A stretch of 64,000 nt of DNA, taken from Paraspadella gotoi. Taxonomy: Eukaryota; Chaetognatha. Position 1 is the first letter of the stretch. Each line of letters starts with the position of its first letter. The position numbers and the translations under genes are program-made. Below, one piece after another: positions 1-9,859 of this stretch. The notes below the pieces were generated by a model. That model was not told the origin of the DNA and made no database searches. It saw only the letters and a program-made list of their open reading frames with translations. The stretch spans positions 23,969,964 to 24,033,963 of the forward strand of contig CM119263.1 in the NCBI GenBank assembly GCA_051294375.1. Direction: 5' to 3'.

Positions 1-264
1 AAAGATGGAAATGAAGAAGAAGCGAGAGATAAACCGGAAGCGGGTGAACGGACCGCGATGTTGTCATGCGAGACGATGACCCGCACGAGGGTCAGCGACG
101 CCCTCGGACGCGTAACCATGGCGACAGCGGAGAAAGTGGGACAAAACGGAGAGAACTGGACCCAAGAATTTCCTGGCCGCCTAAACCATAACCATTTGAC
201 TTTTTCTGTTTATTTTTTTTTATCCTGAAAATGCGCGGAGTAAAATTTTTTTAAAATAGGCTAT

Positions 265-527
265 TGTGGCAGCCTTGAACAGTGACCTCTCAAGCTAACA
301 ACTGACAGAGATTCTCTCTCTCTCTCTCTCTCTCTCCTCTCTTTCCCTCACCAATGGGGTTTCACGACTTATCTTTTGTTTACCATGTCTGAACCATGTC
401 CTCATGTTTGTTCTTTTCTTGTAAAAGTGGACCAGAACGTAGTATTGATTTTGATTATGCTTTTCACTTTTGAGAGAATAAATCATTCTCTGTCTCAACC
501 TTTGTGTCGTCTCATCCTCCTGCCACA
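265..527 (+). repeat. 5' LTR of gypsy element 1
   Basis: Begins tgtggcagcc and ends cctgccaca, matching 6212-6494 along its whole length with mostly small indels. It contains a CT microsatellite near 313-337 and an AATAAA signal at 477-482 in a hairpin. It is followed two bases later by the primer-binding site, so this is the upstream LTR. Confidence 0.9.
473..491 (+). promoter_or_regulatory. Poly(A) signal presented in a hairpin, 5' LTR
   Basis: AGAGAAT (473-479) and ATTCTCT (485-491) form a perfect 7-bp stem around the loop AAATC, so AATAAA at 477-482 spans the stem top and loop. The 3' LTR keeps a 6-bp version. Known family biology places the polyadenylation signal of an LTR near the R/U5 region. 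That the hairpin modulates it is inference. Confidence 0.5.
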
Positions 528-529
528 CG

Positions 530-547
530 TGGTGAATGCCCAACGTA
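530..547 (+). other. Primer-binding site, tRNA-Trp-like
   Basis: TGGTGAATGCCCAACGTA begins two bases after the LTR. Allowing small indels it resembles the complement of the 3' end of animal tRNA-Trp (TGGTGACCCCGACGTGAT). The second element has a closely similar site at 14393-14409 on the other strand. Confidence 0.65.
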
Positions 548-676
548 TTAAAAAACACAAAAAAAGAACAAAAAAAACAAAAAAACAAAAAAAACAAAAA
601 ACAAAACTTTTCTCGTTAATAAATAAAAATAAAAAATAAAAGAACAAACTAAACGAGAAGAAGAACTAAACCAAAC

Positions 677-1900
677 TTGAACCCTTGGCTTCGAAAGGCA
701 ACTGGCTTTTTCGTCCATCGCCCTTCTACCCCGGCTGACGAAGAAGAAGGACGATGGTTTCAAACGCCGCAACAGCTCCAGGCCGGACGGCGCCGGCACG
801 ACGACGCCTTTCAAGACGCCAACCTGCCGCCAAACGACCGTAACTCTGGAATTCTAGCCGAAGCAGTCGCCGCCGATCCAAAAGACAGATTCAGTGACAA
901 TGGCGCGCGAGAATAACGCCGCCTCCAAATGATTCAAGTCTCACCATCCCTGACCTCCCGCCCCATAATCATAGCGATGACGCCGGCGACACTTCTCGAC
1001 CCAGAAGACGCCGTCCCCCACGCCCCAGAACACCAAAACTACGAACTTTCGATCCCGACAACGTGAAGAATGGATAATGGCGGCGGGATACCGCTTTTCG
1101 AAATGTGGGCCGACGTCCAAGATGACCCGCACAAAAAAGGTGCATGCTCTCGCGCGATCCCAACGGACGCCACGACATCTCGACTGGAAATCGCAAGACA
1201 AGTCTCCGCGAGCCTATTGGCCCGCCTTCACGGCCCACCTTTCAAAGGCATTTATGGCGACGCAAACCTCAACGCGCCGCGAAGCCTGCTCAAGATGTCG
1301 TTCGCTCAGGGGAAACACTCCTCTCCAACACCTCGCCGCCTTGAAACCCAGGGCACAAGGCCTCACGGTTGACGCGTCCTCGAGCCCTTGTTGGTCGCCT
1401 CCTTCCAATTCTGTTCGCGACCACGTCTTGGAGATGAAACCATCTTGATGACGTCGCAAAAACGGCAACAACTCTATACTCCAGCTGGAAATCTCCGCAA
1501 CCCGACCGTCAAGCGCCTCAGTCAATGCAATAGCCACCCACGTTCTCCTCTGAAAGCTGTGATGATGACGCCTATGATCCCCCAGAGGAATTTTCAGACG
1601 GGACGAACGCCACCACGCCTATATGATGCCAACGCGGTCAAGAGAACTTTTTCACGAACCTCCATTGCCGGCCTCAGGAACCAACAACACACGACATCAG
1701 CACACGACCTCAAAGAACCCAACGCTACGACTTTCGTTGAAAACATCCACTCCCTCAAGGCGGAAACAAGATGCTGTTTCTATCACTAACTACGGCAGAA
1801 GGCTCAACAGAAATTTTACCGATGGGCCCCCTTTGCCCTATGGCGGTCAAACACCAACGCGGCGGCCGTTAGTCGCCCGCCGTCGCCGGCCATACTACTC
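677..1900 (+). pseudogene. gag: gag-like region of gypsy element 1
   Basis: This GC-rich stretch lies between the primer-binding site and the protease signature, where gag is expected. I do not recognise a capsid or nucleocapsid motif directly. Plus-strand open stretches (for example 1077-1448, 1388-1789 and 1623-2072) change frame every few hundred bases. They are rich in arginine, proline and threonine, as expected of frameshifted readings of GC-rich coding sequence. The call rests on position and composition only. No start codon can be chosen, and the first 150 bases after the primer site are A-rich and non-coding. Confidence 0.4.
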
Positions 1901-1929
1901 AAATCTCTTTTACCTGCGCGACCAGAACG

Positions 1930-2200
1930 CCGGCTGTGGGTGGCTTGTTGACGGCGGCCTCCGAAGCAACCTCTTACCTGCACAAATTGGATCGCGCAAA
2001 AGGCAGCAGCTGACCCAGCTGCCGTCAAAGCTGCACTCGCCCGCTCATTTTCCTACCCTCCACGCCCGCTAACAACACGCCTATCATGGTCTATGTGGCA
2101 TCCAAGAGATGCAAATCCGTCTCGGCACTCGAACTTACCTTACCATGTTGCTCCCGCCGACTTCGCCACGCCCATCTAGGAGCCGACTTTCTAATCGCCA
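1930..2200 (+). pseudogene. pol: Aspartic protease (retropepsin) remnant, gypsy element 1
   Basis: Retropepsin processes the Gag-Pol polyprotein of LTR retrotransposons. The active-site segment reads WLVDGG at 1941-1958, and about 75 codons later HLGADFLI appears (about 2167-2195), matching the family's conserved I-L-G-A-D-F-L segment. Two frames are needed to join them, so the reading frame is broken. The catalytic triplet is D-G-G where the family normally has D-T-G or D-S-G, and the second element shows the same D-G-G. It precedes reverse transcriptase, the usual order in Ty3/gypsy pol. Confidence 0.65.
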
Positions 2201-2589
2201 ACATCACTCGGAGTTGGACCATCGGCGCCGCATCCTTTACTAAATTCTCGATGACTTTTACGTCATGCGGGCATGCAGGAAAATCCACTTCAGCCACACC
2301 TCCTCGAATTCACCACGGTCCGCGACGCCTTACTCTTCCCTCCTTGACAAGCCGTTCCAGAGTTGACTAAACTCGTTTTCAACGCAACGACCACCCAAAC
2401 ACGGAGTGGAACACCAAATTCCAACAAAAAGGCCCCACAACCCGTCCACGCTCGCGCCAGGCGCCTTTGCACCAGATCAACTCGCTGCACCAAAAAGTGA
2501 GTTCCAGAAAATGAAGAGCTCGGTTATAATTCCGCCGCTCCACATCCGCCTGGGCATCTCCTCTCCACGTTACCCGTAAACCAGACGGC

Positions 2590-3170
2590 TCCTTACGCCC
2601 TGGAGATACAGGCGCCTCAACGGCGCTACCATCGATGACCGCTACCCTATTTCGCCACTTGATGGATTTCAACGCAGACGTTGCAGGGAAAACGGTTCTT
2701 TTCAAAATTGATCTCTGCAGAGGCGATACACCAAATCCCTGTGGCAAAAGCAGACCGCCACAAAATGCCAATATCACTCCATTTGGCGACTGTATGAATT
2801 CTATCATGCCATCGTCTCAAAAACGCTGCACAAGATTTTTTCAGCGCCATGATGGACAGGTCCTGGGAGGATCCCTCATGTGTCTTGTCTATCTAGATGA
2901 CCTCCTCGTTCGCTTCAAGTTCCCACGAGGAACACCAAGAGGACCTCAGGCGCGTTTTCAATGCCCTGGCGACAATGGACTTGTAGTTAACCGCCGCCAA
3001 GTGCGAAGTGCCGTCTTTGGAGCGCTCAAGTCTGAATTTCTCGGTTAATCATGTCGACCAAAATGGGATTAAACCCCTACAGCAAAAAGTTGAAGCTATT
3101 CGGAACATGCCCACACCTTCCTCATCAAAGGAACTGCCAGCCGCTCTTTGGCTATGACTAAACTATTACC
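2590..3170 (+). pseudogene. pol: Reverse transcriptase remnant, gypsy element 1
   Basis: The RNA-dependent DNA polymerase copies element RNA inside cytoplasmic particles. Visible segments are DRYPISPL (about 2636-2660), an ITPFG match near 2774, the catalytic YLDDLLV with YLDD at 2890-2901, then GLVVN (about 2980) and the thumb-proximal stretch near 3061-3130 ending in SSKEL. These are the conserved blocks of Ty3/gypsy RT in the right order, but the frame shifts several times and stops interrupt it. It lies downstream of the protease remnant and runs into RNase H. Confidence 0.75.
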
Positions 3171-3830
3171 GTCCTTTGTCCCCAACGCCGTCGACACCTT
3201 GCTGCCACTCAACGAACTCCTTCAGGGCAAGCGCCGCACGGTTTCGTTGGACAACAACGCAAGAAGAAGCATTCACTCGCATTTCAAAGACGCTCTGGCT
3301 GATGCCACTTTGCTTGTCCATCCAATATTATTGGTGCCCACTTGCGCTGACGGGTCGACGGCACAGTCAGACGTCCGCAATTTGGCGCCGTCCTGGAACA
3401 ACTGTAGACGCCTCTGGCAACCTGCTAGGTTTCTACTCCAGGGAGGACTAAAACCGGTCGCAGCGTAAATGGCCCCCTTGACAAAAGAACTTTTCGCGCG
3501 CAGCAGCTCCATCCGTCATTTCCGGCTTACGTTGGAAGGGCGCCGTTTTACGACTTTTTACAGGCATCACTTTCGACTCGTCCCGGCCCTCCGCCAAAAA
3601 ATCGGAGCCACATACAATGCGACAAACCTACCAACTGGCGGGCATCGCCGAGTTACTGGCCGACATCAGCCATTTAGCCGCGAAAGGCCAACGTTGTTCG
3701 ACACCCTTTCTCGGCCGCCAGGTTCACTCCCTCACCAAACTCCAGATCCGTTCAAACGAACAAAACGACAACCGCGCAAAGGATGACATCATTGAACTGT
3801 CAACGCGATCGGCGCCCTCAGCGTCAATCT
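3170..3830 (+). pseudogene. pol: RNase H remnant, gypsy element 1
   Basis: RNase H degrades the RNA strand of the RNA-DNA hybrid. Visible blocks include LLGFYSRED (about 3420-3451), KELFAR and RHF (about 3484-3520), LEGRRFTTF (3532-3558), and the tether-end MRQTYQLAGIAELLADI (3617-3667). These match the LxFFSxKL, ELxA, LEGxxFTLxTDHK and Q-x-L-S-x-F blocks of Ty3/gypsy RNase H. Several frames are needed. It is followed by the Ty3/gypsy linker and then by integrase. Confidence 0.7.
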
Positions 3831-3959
3831 AAATTCAATGCACTGATCAATGAATTCAGACGAGGATGTTCCAGCCAGCCTCGCAACGATCCTCACACAG
3901 CGCTCAACCAAACGCATCAACATAGGTCAGGCCTCGCTTCGGTCTGCCGACTACCTCTG

Positions 3960-4920
3960 GAACCCGCGCAAGACCCTTGTCCCTGCAACGTGGCGCAGGC
4001 GATGTTTTTGACGCCACCCACAATGTTGGACATCCCGGAATAAAAGCACAAAGAGCTAATCTCCAAGAGATTCGTGGCGATCCGTTTCAAGTGACGTGGA
4101 CGCTGGGCGGCCGCATGCGACCACAGCCAGCGCGGGCAAAGATTCAAAAACACAATCCGCCGCCCCTCTCCAACAGTTTCGAACGCAACCCGCCGCATTC
4201 GCGCCGTCCACGTCGACCTCGTATGGCCCCCTTCACCAGCTTCCGGTCACACTCACCTTCTCACGATAATCGACCGTTTCACGCGCTTGGCCGGAAGTGG
4301 CGCCACTCGCGAAACGACGGCCGCATCAATTGCTAATGCTTTTCTCCTTCACTGGGTGGCCCGTTTTGCATCCCTCTATCGTCACCACGGATCGAGGAGC
4401 CGCAGTGTCACGTCAGAGCTTTGGCCCAAGTAGCAGCTGTTAGGTGGGATTCGACCCCACTACAACAACTGGCCGTACCACCCCCAGGCCAATGGCATGG
4501 TGGAGCCCTCCACCGCACAATGAAAGCGTCACTCCCGCACGATGCGACGCAGTGGAGTGAAAAACTGGCTTAAACAAACTCCCCTGACACTTTCTTAGCA
4601 ATACCGCCCGCCACACCTCGTGACGACGCCGATATTTTCTGCCAAGCAGAAATTGGCAGCTCGGAAAAGACCACTAACACTAACCCGCTGGCTCAATATA
4701 CTTCCCCGGGTTTTCCCGCGGCACGTACTGATAGCGTCCTCAAGGTCTGACGCTACACTATAGTGCCGATCAAGCACGCCAGCGCGCGTAAATCCTTGAG
4801 ACTGGCGTGCCGACGTCTAACTGGACTCAGCGCCGCTCCCCGCCCGTCTTAGCCACCGCCCGGTTCGCCCGCCAACTAACCAGTCCCAAATCCTACCTCA
4901 CGCGCTTCCCGGGCGGTTCT
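3960..4920 (+). pseudogene. pol: Integrase remnant, gypsy element 1
   Basis: Integrase inserts the cDNA into the host chromosome. A GHPGIK motif (about 4028-4045) marks the zinc-binding N-terminal region. The catalytic core shows VHVDLVWPP with its Asp codon at 4215-4217, VTTDRG at 4381-4398, and YHPQANGMVE at 4476-4505, which supply the D, D and E of the catalytic triad. Frameshifts and stops separate them. A basic C-terminal part continues to about 4920, but I cannot find a clear GPY/F motif there. Confidence 0.75.
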
Positions 4921-4936
4921 CACGTTCGAAACCCAT

Positions 4937-6100
4937 GTAAAAGAAATAGAAGGGAAATATTCATTTTTTATACAAATTATGCATAAATAAGCGCTAAAAA
5001 ATCTTGACAATAAAATAATTAGGAAAAAAAGTTATAGCAAAAAAAAAAGATTAAATTTAAGTTAATAAAATGCGCAGCAGGAATACAAAGCGGCATTTAC
5101 AGTAGGATTTTTCTCGTTTTGTAACATTTCGTGAACAGATACTATTCAACTGTTAAATTAAAAAAGATTAAGTGATAGTCGGTTTAAAGTCTCGGTCTGG
5201 CATTTTATATGATATATAATTCAACATACTTGTTAATGAGTCTTGCTTTATTTAGCTGATTGTCTATTAAGAGATCAAATTTGAAACCTCGAATACAAGT
5301 TTTCTCATGATTAAAAGAAGGTCTACTCTAGCTCTCTTACTAAATTAAAGCGACCAATAATAAACTCCACTCGCACTATAGGTTCGGTACCATACCGCAA
5401 CGATGTTCTTCAGAGCGATTCACTCAGGCATTTAATTCCTCTCTTTAAAATGAGAAAAAATCCTTATAGTTAATTTTCAAATATAAAAATTACCAACTGA
5501 AAGCTAAAAAATGTAAATCTAAGCGTTATTAAAAAACTTGTAAGCCATTAATCATATTATTGTCGGAGATTGCACGAGAAACAAAACTGAACCGTATATG
5601 TTCGATCATACTCTGACGCCTATATATCATGTGCACAGGTCACTAGACAAACATGTTACTTAATCCGCAAATTATACAATACGTATAAGACCACCACCAC
5701 TCGCCGGGTCCGATGTTCGATTATTCGTCCCTTGTTTTTATTTTCTGTTGTGAATTAATGAAACGCTAAATATGTCACACAAGCATAACTCCTCCGAATA
5801 AACCAATTTCAACCATCACGAAAAGGAGCTCAGGTACGATAGCGCGCCCACTCGAGTGTACAGCAGTTTCTGCAGAAACTAACACCCCCATTTTGTCTCG
5901 TAATACTCGAGATCTCAGCTCGACATTCGGATGGCCCTAAATATGTCAAAAAACCGTATCGTAGTAGACCTATCAGCCAGCCCGACGATCACTCACTTGA
6001 CTGTCAATAGGAAATAAACATTTATAAGTCCGTATATACCCTGAACACGTTACGAATCGTGCAGCGCCAAATACAAAAAGAGGCCGATATAACACATAAA
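4937..6100 (+). other. AT-rich block inside gypsy element 1
   Basis: Composition changes abruptly from GC-rich pol to AT-rich sequence at about 4937 and back at about 6100, before the final 110 bases leading to the 3' LTR. There is no open reading frame of note on either strand and no inverted or direct repeat that I can see at its edges. The second gypsy element has nothing comparable between integrase and LTR. It could be a nested insertion or a long 3' untranslated region. Confidence 0.5.
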
Positions 6101-6200
6101 TGCTCATCCAAACATCCCTTCCCACTCGATGCTCACCCACCCGACGACGACAGATGGATCAACAACTCTCCATAGCCTTCTCTCGCTGCGGTCGAGTCTA

Positions 6201-6211
6201 AGCGGGGCGGA
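6201..6211 (+). other. Polypurine tract of gypsy element 1
   Basis: AGCGGGGCGGA abuts the TG of the 3' LTR at 6212. Purine tracts in this position prime plus-strand DNA synthesis in LTR retrotransposons. Confidence 0.6.
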
Positions 6212-6494
6212 TGTGTGCAGCCCTTGCAACACCGTGACCTTCAATTCAACAACTTGACACAGGATTCTCTCTCCTCTCTCTCTCTCTCCTCTCTCTTCGC
6301 CTTCACCACATGCGGTTTCACGACTTATCTGTTGTTTTACCACTGTCCTGAACTGTCTCATGTTTGTTTCCTTTGTCTTGTTAAACTAGTGACCAGACGT
6401 AGTATTGATTGATTGCTTTTCCACCCTTCTCCTCTGAGAGAATAAATCCTTCTCTGTCTCTCAACCTTGTGTCGTTATCACATCTCCTGCCACA
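6212..6494 (+). repeat. 3' LTR of gypsy element 1
   Basis: Direct repeat of 265-527, 283 bases here, ending ctgccaca. It carries AATAAA at 6441-6446 with flanking AGAGAA (6437-6442) and TTCTCT (6450-6455). The sequence right after it resumes the locus as seen at about 21536 in copy B. Confidence 0.9.
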
Positions 6495-6682
6495 GTATAT
6501 TTGCTTAATCCATAAAACTTCTTTACATCCGAACCCCCCAAAAAACTCCCCGGAAAAAAAACAGTCCATTTCTACTTAGATCAATCACTTCGGGAGTCTG
6601 CCGGGAAACCAAAGAGAAACTATAAAAAACGATTGTAAAACTGTTAATCTCCGAATTCCGCGGTGAAAAAGGTGCCGTAAAA

Positions 6683-6836
6683 GAGGAGAGAGAGATGAGA
6701 GAGAGCCAGAGAGGGGAGAAGAGAGAGAGAGAGAGAGACGAGAGAGACGAGAGTGAGAGAGAGAAGAGAACGCACGCGAGAGAGAGAGAAGAGAGCGAGA
6801 GCCGACGAGAGAAGAGAAGAGAGAGAGGCAGAGCAT
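6683..6836. repeat. GA-rich microsatellite, copy A
   Basis: Imperfect (GA)n with interspersed C and T. The counterpart in copy B is at about 21736-21895 and is more degenerate. Confidence 0.85.
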
Positions 6837-7350
6837 GGAATTCTAAAATCCGACGAACGGAATTGAAGGGAAGAATTCTTTCCGCTGAAAACTCACCAAA
6901 AGACTGTTTTTAACGCTTTGAATGTTTTTCTGCCTCTTTTCCTATTTCCTTATTTCTTCCTTTCCTTTCTTCCTTCTTTTCCTTTTTTCCTTTTTTTTTC
7001 TTTTTTTCTTTTCTTTCTTCGGATACTTCATGGTTGTACCAATTTCATAGATACGCTATGGATACAACCGCGTCAAATTTTTTATAAATTAACAAAGTGA
7101 ACGAAAAACAGTTCATCTAAAATTAAATTGTTTTCACCAGTTCAGTCCGGATTCAGGTGGAAGTGATTTGAATCGGGTTACCTTTACAATTTTTAAGAGG
7201 ACCGTCTACACACGACATTCCAATGATGTAGACGTGAAAATTCGCAGAAAACTGCCGGAAATTGTATTGCTTCTCAAATTTGGGGGCCCCGTCATCTTCC
7301 AAGATTTTCATCATCGCAGTTTGGTTACGTCTAAGGGTTTATGTTTTATC

Positions 7351-7690
7351 AGCAACAAAGATGGCCGGAAATGAACGTTTTTGGACAATGCATGAAAATT
7401 TCACCGCTGACCATGGTGGGGTTGGATGATGCGATGCTTATCGAAAGGAACATGGCCGGTGGGTATATATTTGAAAGTTATCTTGGCCTCGACGAGCCGT
7501 TCTGGACTGGCCAATGAAGACGGACGAAGCGGGGCGAAAATGGACGAAAAAACGGAGCGCAAGCGACGAATTACGCCGGAGGAAAAACGGAAAAGTGAAT
7601 CAACCATCTCAGCCACAACGAAACCTTTTTTATATCTGACGCACGTACGAGGACTTTCGTCATTAAGAATGTGAGGGAGACGTTTGGCCG
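7351..7690 (+). other. Possible start-codon region with YY1-like element, copy A
   Basis: agcaacaaagatggccgg at 7351-7368 resembles a YY1 site overlapping a translation start, a known arrangement in animal genes. A modest open stretch follows (for example 7420-7525 in one frame, then a lysine/glutamate/arginine-rich stretch to about 7640), but frames differ between copies A and B. The product is not recognised. It could be a first exon or chance. Confidence 0.18.
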
Positions 7691-8049
7691 GGAAAATAAG
7701 ACTAGTGGGTGCCAGGGGTGAAGCTGGGGGGGGAGCTTACGGGGTTGATGGTAGGCCAAGGAGCGGCGGGACGGAGTGAGGGGAGGGGTGGGAGGAAGGA
7801 GGAGGGGACGCGTTTTGTGGTTATCGTTGTTTCTCGGTGGATTTAAAATTCAAGGATTATGGTTCGCGGGTTAAGGCAGGTCGAGAATGAAGAGAAAGGG
7901 AAAGCAGGGAGGGGGGGGGGAGATAGAAGACAGTGATTCTCCGCGTGATCGAGGCCAGTAGGTTTTAATATAGTCACCGTTCTCATACGGTGAAGAGAGA
8001 GAAGCTAAAGTTTGCGGCGTAGATGACGTGGTTGTCCGAGGAATAGTCT

Positions 8050-8330
8050 TGATCTGAACCCAGACGTCGGAACAATGAGTTGTTATGTCTGGTAGTCGGA
8101 GGAGGACGAAAGATAGGGCGAGAGAGGAGCGGAGTTTGGTGGGCGTTGGCGGTTCCCAGGATCTCGAAGGCGTGCGGGAGCGTTGCTAGGCAACGCGTTC
8201 GTCTCGATGGTCGTGGTCTCCGGGACCGAGTTGCTTTTCCAAGGGCTTCGTCGTGCGAGGCGGCGTCTCTAGGCGGAGGCGACTGGGGCGGCAGAAATAA
8301 TAGTGAAGGAGGAGAAGGATGAGGTAGGCG
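8050..8330. promoter_or_regulatory. GC-rich putative promoter with RFX X-box, copy A
   Basis: A GC- and CpG-rich island in AT-rich surroundings. GTTGCTAGGCAAC at 8182-8194 is two RGYAAC half sites in inverted orientation with one spacer base, the form bound by RFX factors. The same word is kept in copy B. RFX sites typically lie upstream of ciliary genes in animals. No coding exon that I can identify follows closely. Confidence 0.45.
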
Positions 8331-9046
8331 ATAGAGAGTATCTCTTTGGCCTCATCACGATCGACCGGTTTCGTCTTCTCTGGGAAAGAGGAGAGAGAAG
8401 ATAAACACGTCTATATGCTTTCTTCGTCTCTTCTCTTTGATCTCGTCACGAATTCCTGTCTCTCTCGTATCGTACACCACGTAGATAGCGATACGGAGCT
8501 TAGACAGTCCGAGTATACTTCTCTCTCTGGGGATAAGAAAGACTCTTCTCGGCTCCAATTCATCTCTTGTTCGTTCTCTCTAATTCCCCTGCTCTTCTCT
8601 CCTTCGTCTCGTCCTCTCTCTTTGTATCTTTCCCTTTCTTGGGGAGAAAGCGCCGATACATGTATCTATGCAGGCTGCGCGAAGGGCTATCTAGTCCGCG
8701 TCTGGCAAAAAACGTAACGCGCTAAGGATGATAGCGATTCGTTGTTCGTGTGTTGTTCGTCGTTGATATGTTTGTTGTCGTCGTGTTTTTTCCGCCCTGT
8801 CCTGCGTGAACGATTTTGCCAGTTCGTTAACGTCGTCGTCGTCATCTATTCATTGCTCCTGGTAATTTTACTTCACCCCTGATCATCGCTCTTCATCATA
8901 TTCGTTAATGTCATCTAGTCTCTTTTTCTTTTCTGCTTCTCGCTTCGCCCTAATCAATTTTATAGCTGTGGTGATATAAAAATGTAGTAATAGCAGCAGC
9001 AATAGCTGTTCATTACATACCTAACTATAAATTAGATTGATGGTTT

Positions 9047-9611
9047 TGTAGATGTGACCAACAAGAGCGTCAACCGGAAGTGGCGATGTCGTTCGCGTTG
9101 GCCGCTCGTGGCGTCTAGATTGTTTATTTTGGCTTGGGTAAAAAGTTTATTTAAACCAACTTGCTTGTTCGCTTGTAAAATGGTACCTTAATAAATAATC
9201 AAAGCATATAGATATTCAAATGCTTATGCCAGCAAGCAATCGAAATATCTATATTAATACGATAACAATAATTAATTAATTAATTAATTAAACGATTACC
9301 ATCAAATAAACATTACAAGAAAAAAAGGGAAAATTAATAACAAGTATGTGAGTCTGTTAATTTTTCCTCTAAACAATTTAAAGTGGTTTCTAAGCTTGAT
9401 GAAATAATAATGAATTATGTTCAATGGAATCAGCTGGTAGTTGAAAATAAAATGCTCTTTTGTTTGATTGATAACAAAAGGTCAATTTGGTATATGGAGA
9501 GAATTTATATAAAGGTTTATATAAGTGAAATCAATATCATCCAAACAACACGAGCGGCCACGAGATGTCGGAATCGACCATGAATGCGAGGACCCCGAGT
9601 TCAATTCCACA
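9047..9611 (-). repeat. 3' LTR of gypsy element 2
   Basis: On the plus strand it runs from tgtagatgtgacc to ttccaca and matches 14410-14976 throughout with scattered indels. Read in the element's direction it has two TATATAAA boxes (plus-strand positions about 9493-9522) and AATAAA signals near 9122-9153. An AATT tandem stretch lies at about 9271-9291. Confidence 0.9.
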
Positions 9612-9619
9612 TCCCCCCC
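9612..9619 (-). other. Polypurine tract of gypsy element 2
   Basis: The plus strand reads tcccccca next to the LTR end, which is a G-rich purine tract (GGGGGGA) directly before the TG of the 3' LTR in the element's direction. Confidence 0.6.
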
Positions 9620-9859
9620 AGACGGAAATAATAGGTATTTACATATACGGAACGGTTGGGCTCATTAGCAGGAAGAATAAAACTGTGTTGTTATGTATAC
9701 GAACAATATATTGTATTAACTATTCGGAATATCTATAAAAGTTTATGTTGTACTTGCACTTATGTTAAAATTTGTTAGTAAGTGACGCAAAACGGAGTTG
9801 TAATTTGGACGTAATGAGCTATTTACAGTTTTGTGGGAAAGTTTTCGATTGTCAGTTGC

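Larger units (their letters stand above)
265..6494 (+). mobile_element. Ty3/gypsy LTR retrotransposon 1 (CsRn1-like), inactive
   Basis: A 6.2-kb element bounded by direct LTRs (265-527 and 6212-6494) that start TGTG and end CCACA. It has a primer-binding site at 530-547 and a purine tract just before the 3' LTR. Inside, in order, are protease, reverse transcriptase, RNase H and integrase signatures, all in shifting frames with stops. The flanks share a short tat target duplication (ctat before, gtat after). Copy B has the uninterrupted site near 21529-21536, which proves the boundaries. The tRNA-Trp-like primer site and pol similarity to the second element suggest the CsRn1 clade; the clade is inference. 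Some frameshifts may be sequencing error, since the surrounding contig shows many indels. Confidence 0.88.
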
